NCBI GenBank assembly: GCA_963693305.1
Contig: OY855905.1
Location: 24,851,937 to 24,915,936 of the forward strand
Length of the DNA stretch: 64,000 nucleotides
DNA from: Meandrina meandrites
Taxonomy: Eukaryota > Cnidaria > Anthozoa > Scleractinia > Meandrinidae
Direction of reading: 5' to 3'
The notes under the pieces were generated by a model. The model did not search any database. It was given only the letters and a program-made list of their open reading frames with translations, and was not told where the DNA came from. Below, piece by piece: positions 1-12,600 of this stretch. The position numbers and the translations under genes were made by a program. Numbering within the stretch: the stretch's first letter is position 1; each line of letters opens with the position of its first letter.

Positions 1-847
1 CTATTTAGGCTAACCAATGTGTTTTCAAGTGCCTCGCAGGTCTGCCTCGCATGGCTCGCTGGCTCGCACATTGTGCATTCCCTTCGGTTCTACAGATCGG
101 TTGATCACAACAGGCAACAGACAACAGACAACAACAGATCCTGTCCACTCGCACGGCGAGATTAATCGATCACGTCATCGTCATCGCTTAAAAAAAGGTT
201 TAAGATGGCTCACCTTTTCAACAGATGTTTCAAAACTGCTAATAATCGGTTGCTTCGTCTGCAGTCACGACAGACATCACTTCTTAACTTTATGCCAAAT
301 TTATTCGATAACTGATAAAGTGCAACACTCACTGCAGACTCGAAATCTCAATTTAACAGCTACAAATGAAATAAGGTTTGCCGATCGGTGATGATGCAAG
401 CTGCAAAAAAATGTCTTCCTTTGCCAAAAAACAAGATGGGGGATCTCAAAAAGAATACAAACAATGCACCTAGTTCCCATTGCTCTTCGGTTCAATTCAG
501 GGAGTAATCGTAACACCGTAACACCAAAAATTCCATAAATTCCATCGCTTTTCCACTTTACAGCATTAACCGATGACGTCATAAAATGACGTCATCGCTT
601 AAAAACAGTGGGAGAGCCAATCGGATTCGTTGATTTCCACTGGAACACGACTGAGTTTCTACTAGGTTTACTACTGTATATACATGCAGCTTGGTTGCAA
701 ATTAAATACATGTCCTTTGGAGGCATAAACATACAGCAGGCTCTTTCTTTCTGTTTTTATTTTTTATATGGTAAAGTAAATCAAAGGCCCTTTGGGCTGT
801 CTCGTGTCAGTCAAAAAGAGATTAAAATATACTTTACTAAATAGTTA

Positions 848-965
848 TTATAACAGTAAATGTTTTGCTAGGCCGCAAAAATTCTTTATGTTATTTACGC
901 TTGCAATATTTACAGGGAGTTCATTAAAGACTTTCGCGCCACCAAAAAAATAGGTGTTCTTAGAA
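848..965 (-). pseudogene. fragment of LINE reverse-transcriptase C-terminus
   Basis: The minus-strand reading ends with FFGGAKVFNELP, a spacer, then a short helix and a stop. An aromatic, Gly-Ala, 'W/F-N-x-LP' and a following helix is the usual tail of CR1/L2-type non-LTR polymerases. Nothing upstream in the same frame looks like a polymerase core, so this is at most a 5'-truncated relic. It could also be a chance match because it is short. Confidence 0.35.
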
Positions 966-984
966 AATTTACCATTGCTGGGAT

Positions 985-1105
985 AATATTTAGTCTTCTT
1001 TTTCCATACGCGGGAAATACAAATGGCGAACAGGCGGGAAAACAAAATGACAGAACACATATTATTTATGATTTTTACCAAAAAAACGTCCGTCCTCTCT
1101 ATTTC
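985..1105. repeat. dispersed direct repeat, copy 1
   Basis: This segment (TTTAGTCTTCTTTTTCCATA, then GGAAAT, AATGGCGAACAGGC and AAAATGACAGAACACATATT, then a run reading ACCAAAAAAACGTC) recurs at about 2000-2165 in the same orientation with small indels. It explains why two unrelated open frames share an internal stretch of residues. No terminal repeats or coding potential are evident. Confidence 0.65.
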
Positions 1106-1999
1106 CGTCGCAAACTGAACGCAAGAGGAATTGAGCGTTACTCGAAGCACTCGTCCCCCACTTCACCTCCTTGTGCCGACGTTTTGCGCTGTTTTCCATT
1201 TCTTTTGTTATTTATTGCCCGTTTTTAACGATCAAAGAACAATATCAGAAAACAGAGTATTTCATACATGTTTCTTGTGACGAAAACGCTGAAAATAGAA
1301 ATGCCGATATGTTTGTAACGAACGTTTTACACTGCACATACCCAGGCAAATAGCATTCCCAAGGTAAACTCACCGCGGGAATACGTTACCGAAGCGTTTG
1401 CGGTCACACACTTAACACTTTACCAAGGTCAATTTTTCATACTGTTTTCGGCGCGAAATGCGAAAATGGGTAATTCGAGGGTGCTTGCTTAGCATCATCT
1501 CGCTTTTATTATTTATACTCTTTCGACAGTCCTCTACTGCTTTGTTATGTCAGTATTTCAGACAGCGAAGAAATAGAAGGCGGAGACTCCGTTTATATAA
1601 ATCTCTTTGTTGGATTTTTCTAAACCTTGAGATGAAATCGAAATACATATAAGAAAACGCACTATAGATCTTCCTTGACTAGTGTTGTATTTAAACGCCA
1701 AATTTCCAAACGCCAATTTTTACTTACAAATCAGCAAGCCATCAAGCCATGATTCTAAGAAAGACCACGTTTTGGCTGCCTTGAACCTGCAAAGTTGACC
1801 TCAGGAATCTAAACCTCACGCCATCATATTTTTAAAATTTAAAATTTCTCTCTTTATTTTATTTGATTATCTTTGAGGTTTGCCTCACGATTGGTCATTT
1901 TATCTTGGGGTACTTGGAAAACCTACCTATTTGCCTCGGTAACTTTCATGGGCGATTCTTTTGTTCTTTTTCACACCGCCATAAAACATTTTGCTGAGA

Positions 2000-2165
2000 T
2001 AATTTTTAGTCTTTTTTTTCATAAGCGGGAAATGAAAATGGCGAACAGGCCATGAAAATGACAAAACACCCGGGAAAACAAAATTACAAAGCACGCGGAA
2101 AAACAAAATGACAGAGCACATATTATTTATGATATTTACCAAAAAAACGTCCTCTCTATTTGTGA
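2000..2165. repeat. dispersed direct repeat, copy 2
   Basis: Second copy of the repeat at 985-1105. It is expanded by near-tandem short units of the form 'CGGGAAAACAAAAT' between 2050 and 2110, which makes it longer than copy 1. Confidence 0.65.
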
Positions 2166-4550
2166 GTTTCCCGAGGTGATGTGTAACCGCAACTATATAA
2201 ATTTGACACACTACACTATTAACCTATTCCGTACTTGAAACTCTACACCGCTACACAGATCAAGCAATTTGTTCCAGTCAAATGAGAATGAGAATGACAA
2301 GGAGAGAAAGACCCTATGCTGTTCAATGATGTCCAAGATAAAAAAAGGTAGTGCTTCAGTGCTTAAATATGAAAGGAAATAAACTTAAAAAGAGTAAATC
2401 ATGTGTCGTGAAACGAAACAAATCCGTCAGATTGATCGGCCTTCTAAGGTCACCAAATGTACATAGCTTTATAATACGATGCATCCTCTCTTGCACCATA
2501 TCGTGATAAAGATGCCTTTTGTCTGGAGTGGATAGTAAATTGAAAAGGGTCTGCGAGTGCTGACTCCCATAATTTGTCAGAAATCTCTTCATTTATGAGC
2601 AGGAATACTGAGCCTCTATATGTCCTATATGTAAGCGAAATCCACGCGTTCGGAAACAGACCGATATATTTTGATTCTGTTGTTGAGAAATTTGTAGCCA
2701 CCCTCAGATTTCTCCTGCTGTTAATTGGCAAAATAGAAAGCAATTCCCACCAGCAAATGTAGTGTTTCTTTGAAGTATATGCCTTCGAAAGGCGCGCGTG
2801 ATTTGCGTGCAAGTCAGTACTGCGCAATAAGAAGCCACTACCCCGAGCGCTAGCAGAGGCGCTCTCGCGGGATATAAAATTATACGAAGAAATGGGGAAT
2901 CAAATATAAAACAATATCCGGATAACTAAGAGAAGAAGTGTTGCGTGAAGTACTTATTCTGTGATTCCTTTTGAGAAACAATTGTTGTAAATTAGGCAAC
3001 CTGGGGTGTAGCATAAAACCCGGGTATGAAAGCGTGTCACGCTCTTTCCCTTCACCCTCCCTAGCCTGACCATGAAACAGTTTCGTGTGCAGATTCGAGC
3101 AGATGTCAGTTGAAAACATGCCAAATGTTGTAAGACACGAAGAGCGCAACGACCATTTCAAATGCAAACCATGAATTATAACGCAAGCAAACGCGAAAGT
3201 AATAAGGAGCCAAACACAGCACAATTTTCGATTTTCGTGGGGGTTCTTTTCGCAAAAAGATAAGAAATTGCAAAATAAAAACTTAATTATACCGATAAAT
3301 ATAAAATCACGCAGGGTCGTGTAATAGTCCCGGTGGCAGTAATCAGTTTACAAAATCATTCTCAGTACAGTTTTACGCATACAAGCACGAACAACCTTGA
3401 ACAAAGTTTCCTCGAGGCAAGTTGTCTCAACTACAGAAAGCGCAAACTCTCTTCTCCCAACAAAAGAAGTGAAGCGACCCAGCAGAGTTTTGTCCACATT
3501 TAACTGCAAGCCTGTGTATGTTCTAGATAAAATCTGCCGCAGAATTTCGGATAGTCTAGTTTCGGTAGCTGGCATTTCGCCGGCAGAATTCTTCGTTTTC
3601 GAGCAGAATTTAGAAAAATCGGTAACACAAAAGAGACAGAATTTAACTTGCGGTTCTGTATTTGCAAGCTTTCAAACGCACAAGATAGATAGTGTACATT
3701 TGGCTGAAACTCAAAAGGTCAAAACCTATTGTGATAAACATGAGCAAAAATATTTGAAGACCGAATATAAACAACAAAATGCAGCAAACAGTTTGGTTGT
3801 ATAAAAGCATGTTTAATTAAGCTTCTCGCGTACATGCAAATAATAACAAGGCTTTTCAGGTTTGACTTAGCTCACAAACAACTGGCCGAGGTAATAGAGA
3901 AAGAAACTGTACATTTAGGACATCAATTCACTCAGCATTCGTCGCCGGTGAGGAGGTTTGATATTTTACTCCCTTTCTCTGTCTCGCTGCTTTTCCCTGG
4001 AGGCTCAAAACGCCAGGGTTGAAATACCATAGAAGGTTCTTTATTATCCCCTGACATATCCCCTCCTATAGCTCTCTAAAAATCAGTGGAGTCGCTAGCA
4101 GAAGTTGAGCTCTCACTGCAAGAATTTGAGTCAGCCATGTTCGTGACTTGTTGCGGTTCCACACCTGTGACGTATCACATCTCGTGATCATAATCGAAGC
4201 ATCCATGGCGAAATGTCACGTAAAATACGAAGTTTTACGTTAAAATTAACCGGTAAAAAAAGCTTCTGAATCCAATTTTTTTGCTTCCTGTGTAATTTTG
4301 GAAACATCGGAAGCTTTTACTGCAAGAGTTGCCCTTTAACTTTTGAGATGTTTGTAAGATAAGTCAAGCAAGGCTTTTTGCCCCCTAACGCAGCTGACTT
4401 AAAACGATTTTATCTCGTCGTACTGATAAACATTTCTCAATGATCACCAATTCTACTGGCAAGAAGCATGCCATGGCCTCAGTCTTCAGTTTCAAGTGAT
4501 GTCGAAGTACTTGCTACGGCCAACACAAAACGAAAAAACCTCGCGTTAAG

Positions 4551-4870
4551 TCTGCTGACAGGACTGAGAAAGAAACGCACGAACTTCTTGAAGCGTGGGC
4601 CCCCAAATTCAGTAAGCTGTGGGGAGTTTCACAAAGAAAAAAATAAAAATGTGGAACGATATCTATTCTTCGTATAAAGAAAGGTGTCCAGAAAGCCAGA
4701 GAATGCTACAGCAGGTGAAGAAACGGCAGCAGAATCTAGAGTACGAATTCAAGCAGTTCCGGCAGCGTTCTCGCTCGACTGGAGAAGATGGAATTCAGAA
4801 AATTAAAGAAGGCTTCCCCTATTTCAACATCCTGAGTAAAGAAAGGCGAGAAAGTACGACTCCAGACTGA
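4551..4870 (+). pseudogene. Harbinger-associated Myb/SANT-like protein, frameshifted
   Basis: Two adjacent frames together make a Myb/SANT-like DNA-binding protein of the kind encoded by PIF/Harbinger transposons. The first frame has a helix with ELLEAWAPKFSKLWG. The second begins after an A-rich run near 4640-4650 with KMWNDIYSSY, then QVKKRQQNLEYEFKQ and RSRSTGEDGIQKIKEGFPYF, and stops at 4868-4870. The bulky Trp spacing and the RSRSTG/GFPYF segment are what I recognise from cnidarian copies. The shift between frames means it is broken. A decayed transposase lies just downstream on the other strand, as expected for one element. Confidence 0.6.
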
Positions 4871-5124
4871 CATGCAGAGTTCTTTTATTGAAATGGGTGA
4901 AAAGAGTATGGAACAGGACAACGCAAGATATGAACGATTAGCTGAAATGTTCCGTGACGCCCAGAGCAGGCAAATGGAACAAACAAACGCCATAGTTGAC
5001 ATTTTTAAAGATTTAGCATCAAAATAATTGTCTTTATCTAATCGTTTATCTTCTGTTATTGAAACGATACATACAATTGTTGTGCAAAATTCACGTAGCA
5101 ATCATAGTCTTTTTTAGGATGCTC

Positions 5125-5350
5125 GTTTTTTGTCCAACCTTTTTCAACGCAATTCTCCAATGAACTTTCAACATGCCAAATGCTCGTTCAACTACAGATC
5201 GTAGCGCACCGAACTTTAGGTTTTAAACTTTCTCCGCTCCTGAGTCAGGCGTCCTCTGTCCGGGTAGGGTTTCACTAGCCAGTTCGTTTGTGAATAGGCA
5301 CTGTCGCCAGCTAAAAGGGGCCTTATTTCTGTTCCATTTATATTGCCTGT
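5125..5350 (-). pseudogene. PIF/Harbinger DDE transposase fragment, frameshifted
   Basis: On the minus strand one frame reads LLAGDSAY, then TNWLVKPYPD and GRLTQERRKF. After a small indel near 5220 another frame continues KFGALRSVVERAFGMLKVHW. GDxAY...WLxKPY...LT and the VVERAFGxLKxxW segment are the C-terminal core of HARBI1-like DDE transposases, with the last acidic catalytic residue within VVERAFG. The indel and the lack of the N-terminal half make it a pseudogene. It lies opposite in strand to the Myb/SANT-like frame at 4.55-4.87 kb, which fits a single dead Harbinger element. Confidence 0.7.
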
Positions 5351-6334
5351 TGGACAACTAAGAATTTGAGTTCACTGCAAGTTCATAAATCAAGCACTCT
5401 CTCCTAATTGTCTCAACCATTCCATTTAAAAAATGTACAAAAATTTCACCTAATAAAACTGCTCAAATTAAATACATCTCTTTCACTGCTTTACATTCTA
5501 CGCCGCGATTTTCCCTTAAATTAAAGTTCAATTCTGTTCAACTAAAAGCCATTTATAATAAACACTCCCAACCGACAAACGATTACAATGAACCAGCAGA
5601 GAAGCAAAAAACTTTCAATGCAACAATATTTTTGAACCCCTACTTATAAACAAAAATTATTTGTTCTTTCACAACACGCACAAAATCCGGCGGCCTCACA
5701 AAGCAAATCTTGACATGGCGGGAAAAATATTGACATGGCGGGAAAATTCCGCGGCCTCACAAAGCAAACGCGCATGGAATGCACCTTGGAATGCACCTTC
5801 TCCCCCTCACATATTCTCGTGTCGTCATGACAACGTCATGACGACATGAGACAAAAAGGGGCAGACCTGAGTGTCTATTATTGAACTAAAGATTACATTT
5901 TCAGATGTATTTTAATTTTTAGACTGTGAAACAGTTGTATTTGGGGGAAACTTGCTCGCCCCTCCACAGAGGCTCCTTCAAAGGAGGGGAGGGGGAAGGT
6001 GAAGACCCAGAGAAAGAAAAATGGCGGCATAGAGCACATTCCTTTTCCACTTACTCTTCACCTCTCCCCATTTCCCAGCCTTAATGAAAAAATAATTAGA
6101 CAGAGGCCTGTGCAGGGGAGAGAGGGGAACACTTGTGGTCTTCCAACAAAAGGTCTAAAGCAAGTATCAACATGAAGAGTGAAACTGGGTAGAGAACAAT
6201 AATCAATGAAAAAATTTGCATGGGAATTAGTTTAATTAATTTGGGATTTGGGGCTTTTTGGATTGAAAAAAAAACATGTTAAACCATATCAAATTTGTTT
6301 GTGTTTTGTTTTAACTTGCTTTGGTATTTTAAAG
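5351..6334. other. non-coding, short tandem duplications
   Basis: No exon is visible. At 5690-5800 the phrase GCGGCCTCACAAAGCAAA occurs twice around two copies of TGACATGGCGGGAAAA, followed by a doubled GGAATGCACCTT. The rest is AT-rich sequence leading to a pyrimidine-rich acceptor at 6334. Confidence 0.5.
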
Positions 6335-9300
6335 AAATACCTGGATGAAGCAGAGGAAGACAAAAAGCGCTACATAGAGGAGCTGAAAATTTACCAACAG
6401 TCTGAACAATACCAGGCATTTATGAAAAGACAAAGTGCTAAAAAAATCAAGACCATTGTAGGTAAGCCACGTTCGATTAAGAAAAAAATATTTCTTAATA
6501 TGTAAATTTCAATTAGTTCCTGTGCTGGCAATATTCAGGTGGCTTTCCTATTGTTCACTACAGCAGCTGTATTACAAGTCAAACTAATATTTTTGCAAGT
6601 GCCAACCCTGTGTATTTGACTTGCCGTCAGCCATTGAATATTTGTTAATATTGAGAGCATATTCTGTAATGGTACCTCAGTTGTTCATTTAAGTAACACA
6701 TTGTTCATTTACAGCAAGGAGCCAAAAGGTGTGACCAGTTTTAATCAATTCAGATTCTTTCATGCAATCATTATCCAATCAGAAGCTGAGGACAGCTTCC
6801 AATTGGTTTCTGATTGGATTAAATCTGCACAAAAGAATCTGAATAAAATAAAAATGGTCACACTTTTGGGCTACTTACTGTAAGTAATATGTAGTTTCAT
6901 TTTTGCTTTTGTACAACATAAATTACTGCACATACTGTACAGTGTACACAGGAGAACATAAAAATTATACATGTATGGGAACCGATGTTTTGTTACTTTG
7001 AACTACTCACTGCTGTACATGTACAGTGTTGGGCATGTAAATGTAGAAAGTAAAAATTAATGGTAACATGTCCTATTCATTAAAGATTAGTGAGTACAAA
7101 TGTTGATACTACAGGTGTATTTGGAAAGATATTAACTGCCACTTAAAGAACATGTTGCACCGGCACACATGCCCAAATTACACTTATTACTTCATTTCAC
7201 CATTTGCAGGGGTGGAAACTGCCGAGGAAGTGCCATCAAGTTTACTTTTGAGTGAACAAATGGTAAGAAATAGATACATGGTGCATCTATGCAGACCCCA
7301 TTATTTTGGTGCATTTGATTTAATTAATGAATTGTTTGCACCCAGGAGTGCCAGGACTAGAGTTTGCTTGGTGTGATCGCAAAAGTGGTCAGTCTGAACA
7401 GACCTGTTGTTGGTGATTTAAGCCCTTGTTGTGATGTTTCAGTTAATTCAATGACCACTGGGTCTGTGATGAAATTGCCTAAAATGGTATGACCTAGCTA
7501 CTTTGTCGGAGGCTTCAGTCAAGTGATTGTCAGTACTTATGTCGTTCTGTTTGCTAATCACTCTTTTCATGTGAGATATGGCTGTTATTGTCGTGCAGTT
7601 TGTTTGCTCGTTTGTTTCTTTGTTTGCTTGTTTGTACATGTATGTATGTCAATCATTTGTTTTGCTTGTGACTCTTTTTTAGGAAGATGACTCTAACGAA
7701 TTGTATTGCAAGGTCTGTAACCAGTTCTTTAGCTCCCAGCACAACAAAAAAGAACATCTTTTTGGAAAACAGCATCTTCTGATGCTCACTGGGGAGTTTG
7801 AACGCGAAGCTGAACAAAATGCCAACGGTACTGATAAAAGTGTGAATGACAGCGCTGACCTTGCTCCCTGCAGTGCTGTTGCAGATACTGTACGATCAAC
7901 CTTGATACCAACTGAATCAATGCTCACCATCTCGCAATTTACAGAAAAGTTCTTGGAACAAAACTTGAGTGAGTATATGCTTCAAAAAGGGCGAGACGTA
8001 CATGTATACTAAGAGTGACTTTTAAAACATTGTTGAAACCATCAAACGTTTCCGGGATAACCTCTTCAGCAGTGTTTCGTAAATGTCTCAAAGACACAAA
8101 TGTAAGCTCGAGCATCTTACTTTACTTTACTTTAATCATTTTCTCAAAAACATACATATAGTACGAAGCAGAGGGGAAGACCAAAAAACAGGAACAAGTT
8201 CCCTTACAAATGGTCACCCAAAAAAAAAAATTTAAATCTAAATCTAATAATAATGATAAAAAATACATGTAATAATTATAATAATAAAAGAAAAATTAAG
8301 TTAATTTAGTATCTAATTGATGAAAATAAGCCTTACAAAGTCTTTTAAATTCAGAAAGGGACTCTTTGGGATAACTACAAATACTCATGAAGAAAACGTA
8401 TGACTTTTTCTTAACCCTTTTTGTCACAGTTTTGATTTAACATGATCACAAAGGACCACGTTTTGTAGCTTTAGGCTCTTCGAACTGGCGTTCATACACT
8501 TATTGAAGAAACGTTGACCATGAATAACATATACCACGAACGATATGACCCAAATGTTTACTGGCAGGCAAATCAGAAAAAAATAATCGTCGTCTGTGAC
8601 AGAATAAACATTTTAATTAGACAGATTTCGCAAATCATGCTTTTGAGGCCACAAAAGAAGGAAATACCTTAATTCGTAAATAAATGAAATAATTATTGCT
8701 TCGCTTACCAATGCTGTCTATCCAGAATCCCATTCGGTCTTATCGTTCATGGTTTATGCTTTTCATAGAGACCAACGTCTCTACGGAATGTAGCTTTTTG
8801 ACAACAAAAAAAGATTATATTAATAACTTTGTTTTACAGTAGAGTATTTTTAATTAGTTTTGCATTCCACTTCAGTTGCGTGGTAACACATCAAGTTTTT
8901 TTCGTTGTATGTATTTCCCTGTACGTTTTACTAAAGTTTGGGTTTGTGGATGACATGGACTGCGTTCATTATAACGGGAATTTAGTTGGGCTCACTTCTA
9001 GGAAATATTGGGGTTCCGCTCCATACACTACATGTTTCTTTGTCCGAGCTGACGAATATCATTCGAGACTTTGTTATGATGGAGTTCGTTGTATCGAAGT
9101 TCCACTGTACTTGATTCTCTGCACCCACGCCTGTGCCTCTACTTGTTATTTTTTTCCCGTGGTTATTTCAAATACGGTCAAGTCAGTCACTTTATTTATT
9201 TGCTCACAGATAGAGAGCTTGAACTGAGAGAACTTCGGAAAGTGGTTCTTTCGTCGCAGGAAGAGAACATTTCACTGAACAAAGAGATGGAAGAGCTGAA

Positions 9301-9662
9301 GGTACGTTTTGAGTTTATTGGTTATTAAACAATATACTTGCCCCCACGAATTGTTGACAAAGTTGACTACTCTTTATTTTGGTTTATTGACCTTATTCGT
9401 CCAGCTGCTTGTTTATTCTTGCCTTTGTTGTTCATGAAGTCTATTGAGAAATGTAGGGTTATTTGGCAGAAATTCATTATTTGTCTTATTTGGTTGCAGT
9501 TTATGAATTTCACCAACTTTTTTTTCGTTTTTTGTGTTGTAGAACTTGCTGCAGAAAGTAGAAGATGATCTTGGATCAGTGAAGGCTTATGGGGCGTCAC
9601 TTACAGCTCAGCTCAACAGCTTAAGGATGGTACCAACACTATTTGGTGTTATTAACTTTTAG
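6335..9662 (+). CDS. HMG20A/B-like chromatin protein, 3' five exons
   Basis: Predicted exons are 6335-6461, 7210-7262, 7683-7968, 9210-9301 and 9543-9662, with AG/GT borders whose phases (1, 0, 1, 0) join without a break. The first encodes the end of an HMG box followed by KYLDEAEEDKKRYIEELK and YQQSEQY, which I recognise from HMG20A/HMG20B, subunits of LSD1-CoREST chromatin complexes. The third begins with a C-x2-C-x12-H-x5-H zinc finger (YCKVCNQFF to GKQH) and ends with FTEKFLEQN. The fourth and fifth form a coiled coil (RELELRELRK; NLLQKVEDDLGSVKAYGASL), the part used for oligomerisation in this family. The stop is TAG at 9660-9662, though a GT after SLRM could splice on instead. The 5' exons, including the first half of the HMG box, are not in the window. 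The zinc finger is not in the vertebrate proteins as I remember them. Confidence 0.75.
6709..6884. mobile_element. MITE-like inverted repeat in HMG20-like intron
   Basis: The ends are inverted copies: TTACAGCAAGGAGCCAAAAG at the left and, read on the opposite strand, CTTACAGTAAGTAGCCCAAA at the right, both continuing into GTGTGACCA and TTTT. The middle also folds (CAATCAGAAGC against TTTCTGATTG). The open frame across it is a by-product of the palindrome. The whole unit is about 175 bp and sits in the first intron seen here. Confidence 0.65.
8296..8390 (-). pseudogene. possible LINE 3' end fragment
   Basis: Minus-strand frame YPKESLSEFKRLCKAYFHQL ends at a stop at about 8296 and is followed on that strand by AT-rich TTA/ATT repeats, like the end of a retroelement coding region with its 3' tail. 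It lies in the HMG20-like intron. The segment is too short to assign to a family. Confidence 0.25.
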
Positions 9663-12600
9663 GTCGGCCCTTTCAGACTTCAATTCTGTCTCCCTTAACC
9701 GGCGACGAATCGCCTACAATTTAAGTCATATTGTAGGCAACAAGCCTAGTGAACAGCGCAACAAGACCATAAAATGTTGTCGTGCAATGACTTGAATTTT
9801 CGACGTAGGCGCCCGGATGGTTCGAGCGAAAGTGCAGATCAGTCAGCGTTAAGGAATTCATGGCAGTTTGGGTGCAATACCCGTCGAGAGGAGCTAAAGT
9901 ACGGAAGCGAACATGGGGCCTAGTTCCTCTGGCCACGCACAACAGAAAAACTCGTTTGCTTTTTTTTCGCCGTAAAAATGCGACATTTTGATATTTTAGT
10001 AAAAGTGAAGACCAAAACTACGACAAATGCGAAGGTTGAAGCCCCACCCACCACCCCCCAAAAAATTGATACAGAAACTGTGGAGTTGTTTTGCTAAATT
10101 AGTTATTACTTATAATAAATTGTAAATGCATGTCAAATCCACAACAATCAAGGTACTAAACAATAAAATTGACCAGGTCGCAGATTATAATTGCTCCTTT
10201 AAGTGTGCTTAATCCTCACATTAGATACTGAGCAACCCTGAGAAAAATATTGAGAAATAATAAAGTTTAAATTATAATTCCAACTGTAATGCCCCTCGTA
10301 AAGGGTTACTGCATAAGGTGCATTATGTGCAGGAATTATTTATCTCTTAAATATTGAATTTTATAAAAGTAATTTTGCTGTTATCCCGGTATTATTAGTT
10401 GAAGAGATGACGCTATGCATTGAGAGAAGGTTTATGTGTTCATATTCTACTTTAGATATCTTATTGCTTTGAGCGAGATCATGATTAGGCATTAAAAAGT
10501 CGCCTAAAGCTCTGTCGTGTCACTCCACTTGTTCAAGGAATTGGTGAGGGAAAAGTGTCTCTTCCGGCTTTCACTTGTGCCTATTATCTACCCATGGGTC
10601 TCATACTAACACCATGGGTCTGATACTAACACCTTTTACTATTGAGATTAAGTTTTGTTTATAAACATTTTTAGGAAAATATGGTTGGAACGTCAGGCAT
10701 GTTAAATATTATGCAGTGGAAACACGTAAACAAGTTTGTTTACTTAAGCAAAATGTACAAGTAAAGCTGGCAGGAGAAATGAATTGAAAGTAACAAAGAC
10801 TTCACTTTCAGAACTTTGAAATTCACTTTTGCAAACTTCGCAGAAGCGTTTAGTTTTATTTTTATATAGCTCCCTATTTCTGTCTGTTTTTCGTAGTTAT
10901 CGCTCGCGCGTTTTTTTTTGTCATTATTCAAACCATTTGCGCAGTTTGTGTCAACCCTTTCGCTTTTAGAGATAGAAGTTGTTGATTCTACACTCATTTC
11001 ACCAGAAAACTAACCTAACCCTTTCACTGCTTACTCCACTTTTTCATGTCGTTGTCATTTGCAACAGCTTTGGTCCATCAAACGTTAAGGACATTAGTTA
11101 AAGTAGGTCCTATATCATTCTGGTGGACATTCCAGTAGATGCATGCAGTGGTCAGGAACCAGTACTTGTGACGGTAAACTTTGATATCTGTCCGTCAATA
11201 TAGTGTCATAAAATAAATTTTTACAGTCTACTATTTACTTTTCCAACTACGGTATTTGTCTAAAATGATCTCTGTTACGTATAAATCCACATCTCTTTAT
11301 GTATACATACGCGAGTAATCCTTGCTATGCCAGCGCTTTTGATTCTTGTGATTACACTGTGATGCTAAACCGATTAATCTCCGATTATATGGTATTTTGC
11401 CTTGGATGGTTTCCCACTATGCAGCACAAACACGCTTAATAGCTGCGTGTTGTGTGTATATTGTCATGACCGTACATCGCTTTCACCTTGACAAAAGGCC
11501 GTTAATTGAGCCTCTTGAGGTTTGTACTTGAAACGCTCCCACACGAATACGTGCAGTGAATACAACAGTTACTTTACATAAATTACAGGGCCAAGATAGA
11601 ACGATCAATAAACCCACCATTTTATTTTAGGCAACAGATCGTATTGTTCACCTCTTCGCCCCCATTGGCTATCGCCTTTATTCTTTGACCGAACTAGTTG
11701 GTCCTAATCTTGTTGTCGACCACCGATCCGCCCAACTTTAAAAAATAAGTTGCAGTCAACCAAGTGTCTTTCGACCAAGCGCCGAAGAATCACCACCTAT
11801 CTGATTGTCATGTGTGACTTTGGATTGAAATCATTTATCGGTGTAATTAAGAAATTATAAACGTCGTTGACTTTTCAACCACGGATCCGGCGAAAGCCCA
11901 CACACTGCCAAACGACGACAAAGCAACTCGAGCACAGGGAAGCAAGGTCAAAGTCACCTACGTGCGGTTTGCATGATGACAGTGTAATAGCAGAAGAAAG
12001 AAAAATTAAGGTAAGAAACAACTTTATGATATTGTTTTTCATGCTAATCTGAGTGATATAAGGAAGCGTTTGAAGGAATCGATATGACTAAAATGAAACT
12101 GGCATCAAATTTGGTTGTGAAGAATTACGTAATATCTTTGTCATGTTTCTTTGGTCGACAGCGAACAAAGTTACTTACCGGACATGTTAACCCCGTTCAA
12201 ATCCAGCAAAACAAGACATCACAGAAAGGTATAGTCTCTTTTACACATTTTGATGATCCCTGCTCTGTGTCTGTAGATAAAAGATAAGCGCTTTGCCATT
12301 CAAACGACAATTGTTTAGCTGCAGTACCCTTATGTGATACTGTTTACACTGTCCAAGGTAGTTAGAATTGAATTCAAAGGTTGAAAAACCAAACGTGTTA
12401 TGTCGGATTCTTATGAAACTGGTCATGGAGCAGAGCATTCACATGTGGTACTTTTTATTATGCTGTTCATTTAGGTGGTTCGATTCTAAGTTGTTGTGGG
12501 TGACAGCATCTGTATAAGTTCCATTTAAATAACATCCACTGCATTTGGTAGTAGCATTTCAGTCTGTTCAGTCCTTCACGTGATGCCGTTTGTATTCTTT

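Larger units (their letters stand above)
1..4440. other. gene-free left edge with dispersed repeats
   Basis: I see no supported exon here. The open frames are short, lack splice-bounded coding character and match no family I know. What is visible is an old reverse-transcriptase-like tail near 0.85-0.96 kb and a direct repeat pair (about 985-1105 and 2000-2165). This stretch could be an intron or upstream region of the HMG20-like gene whose 3' exons begin at 6.3 kb, since the first half of its HMG box is not found in the window. Confidence 0.5.

Noticed and set aside
1927..2211. 94-residue minus-strand frame resembling the one at 848-1150
   Set aside because: The resemblance comes from the dispersed direct repeat at 985-1105 and 2000-2165, not from a gene family.
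8829..9227. 132-residue plus-strand frame before the HMG20-like coiled-coil exon
   Set aside because: It lies in the intron and runs out of frame into the real exon at 9210; no family resemblance.
11867..12229. Two exon-like frames with matching splice phases
   Set aside because: Splice sites are plausible but the peptides resemble nothing and no further exon follows in frame; left as unsupported.
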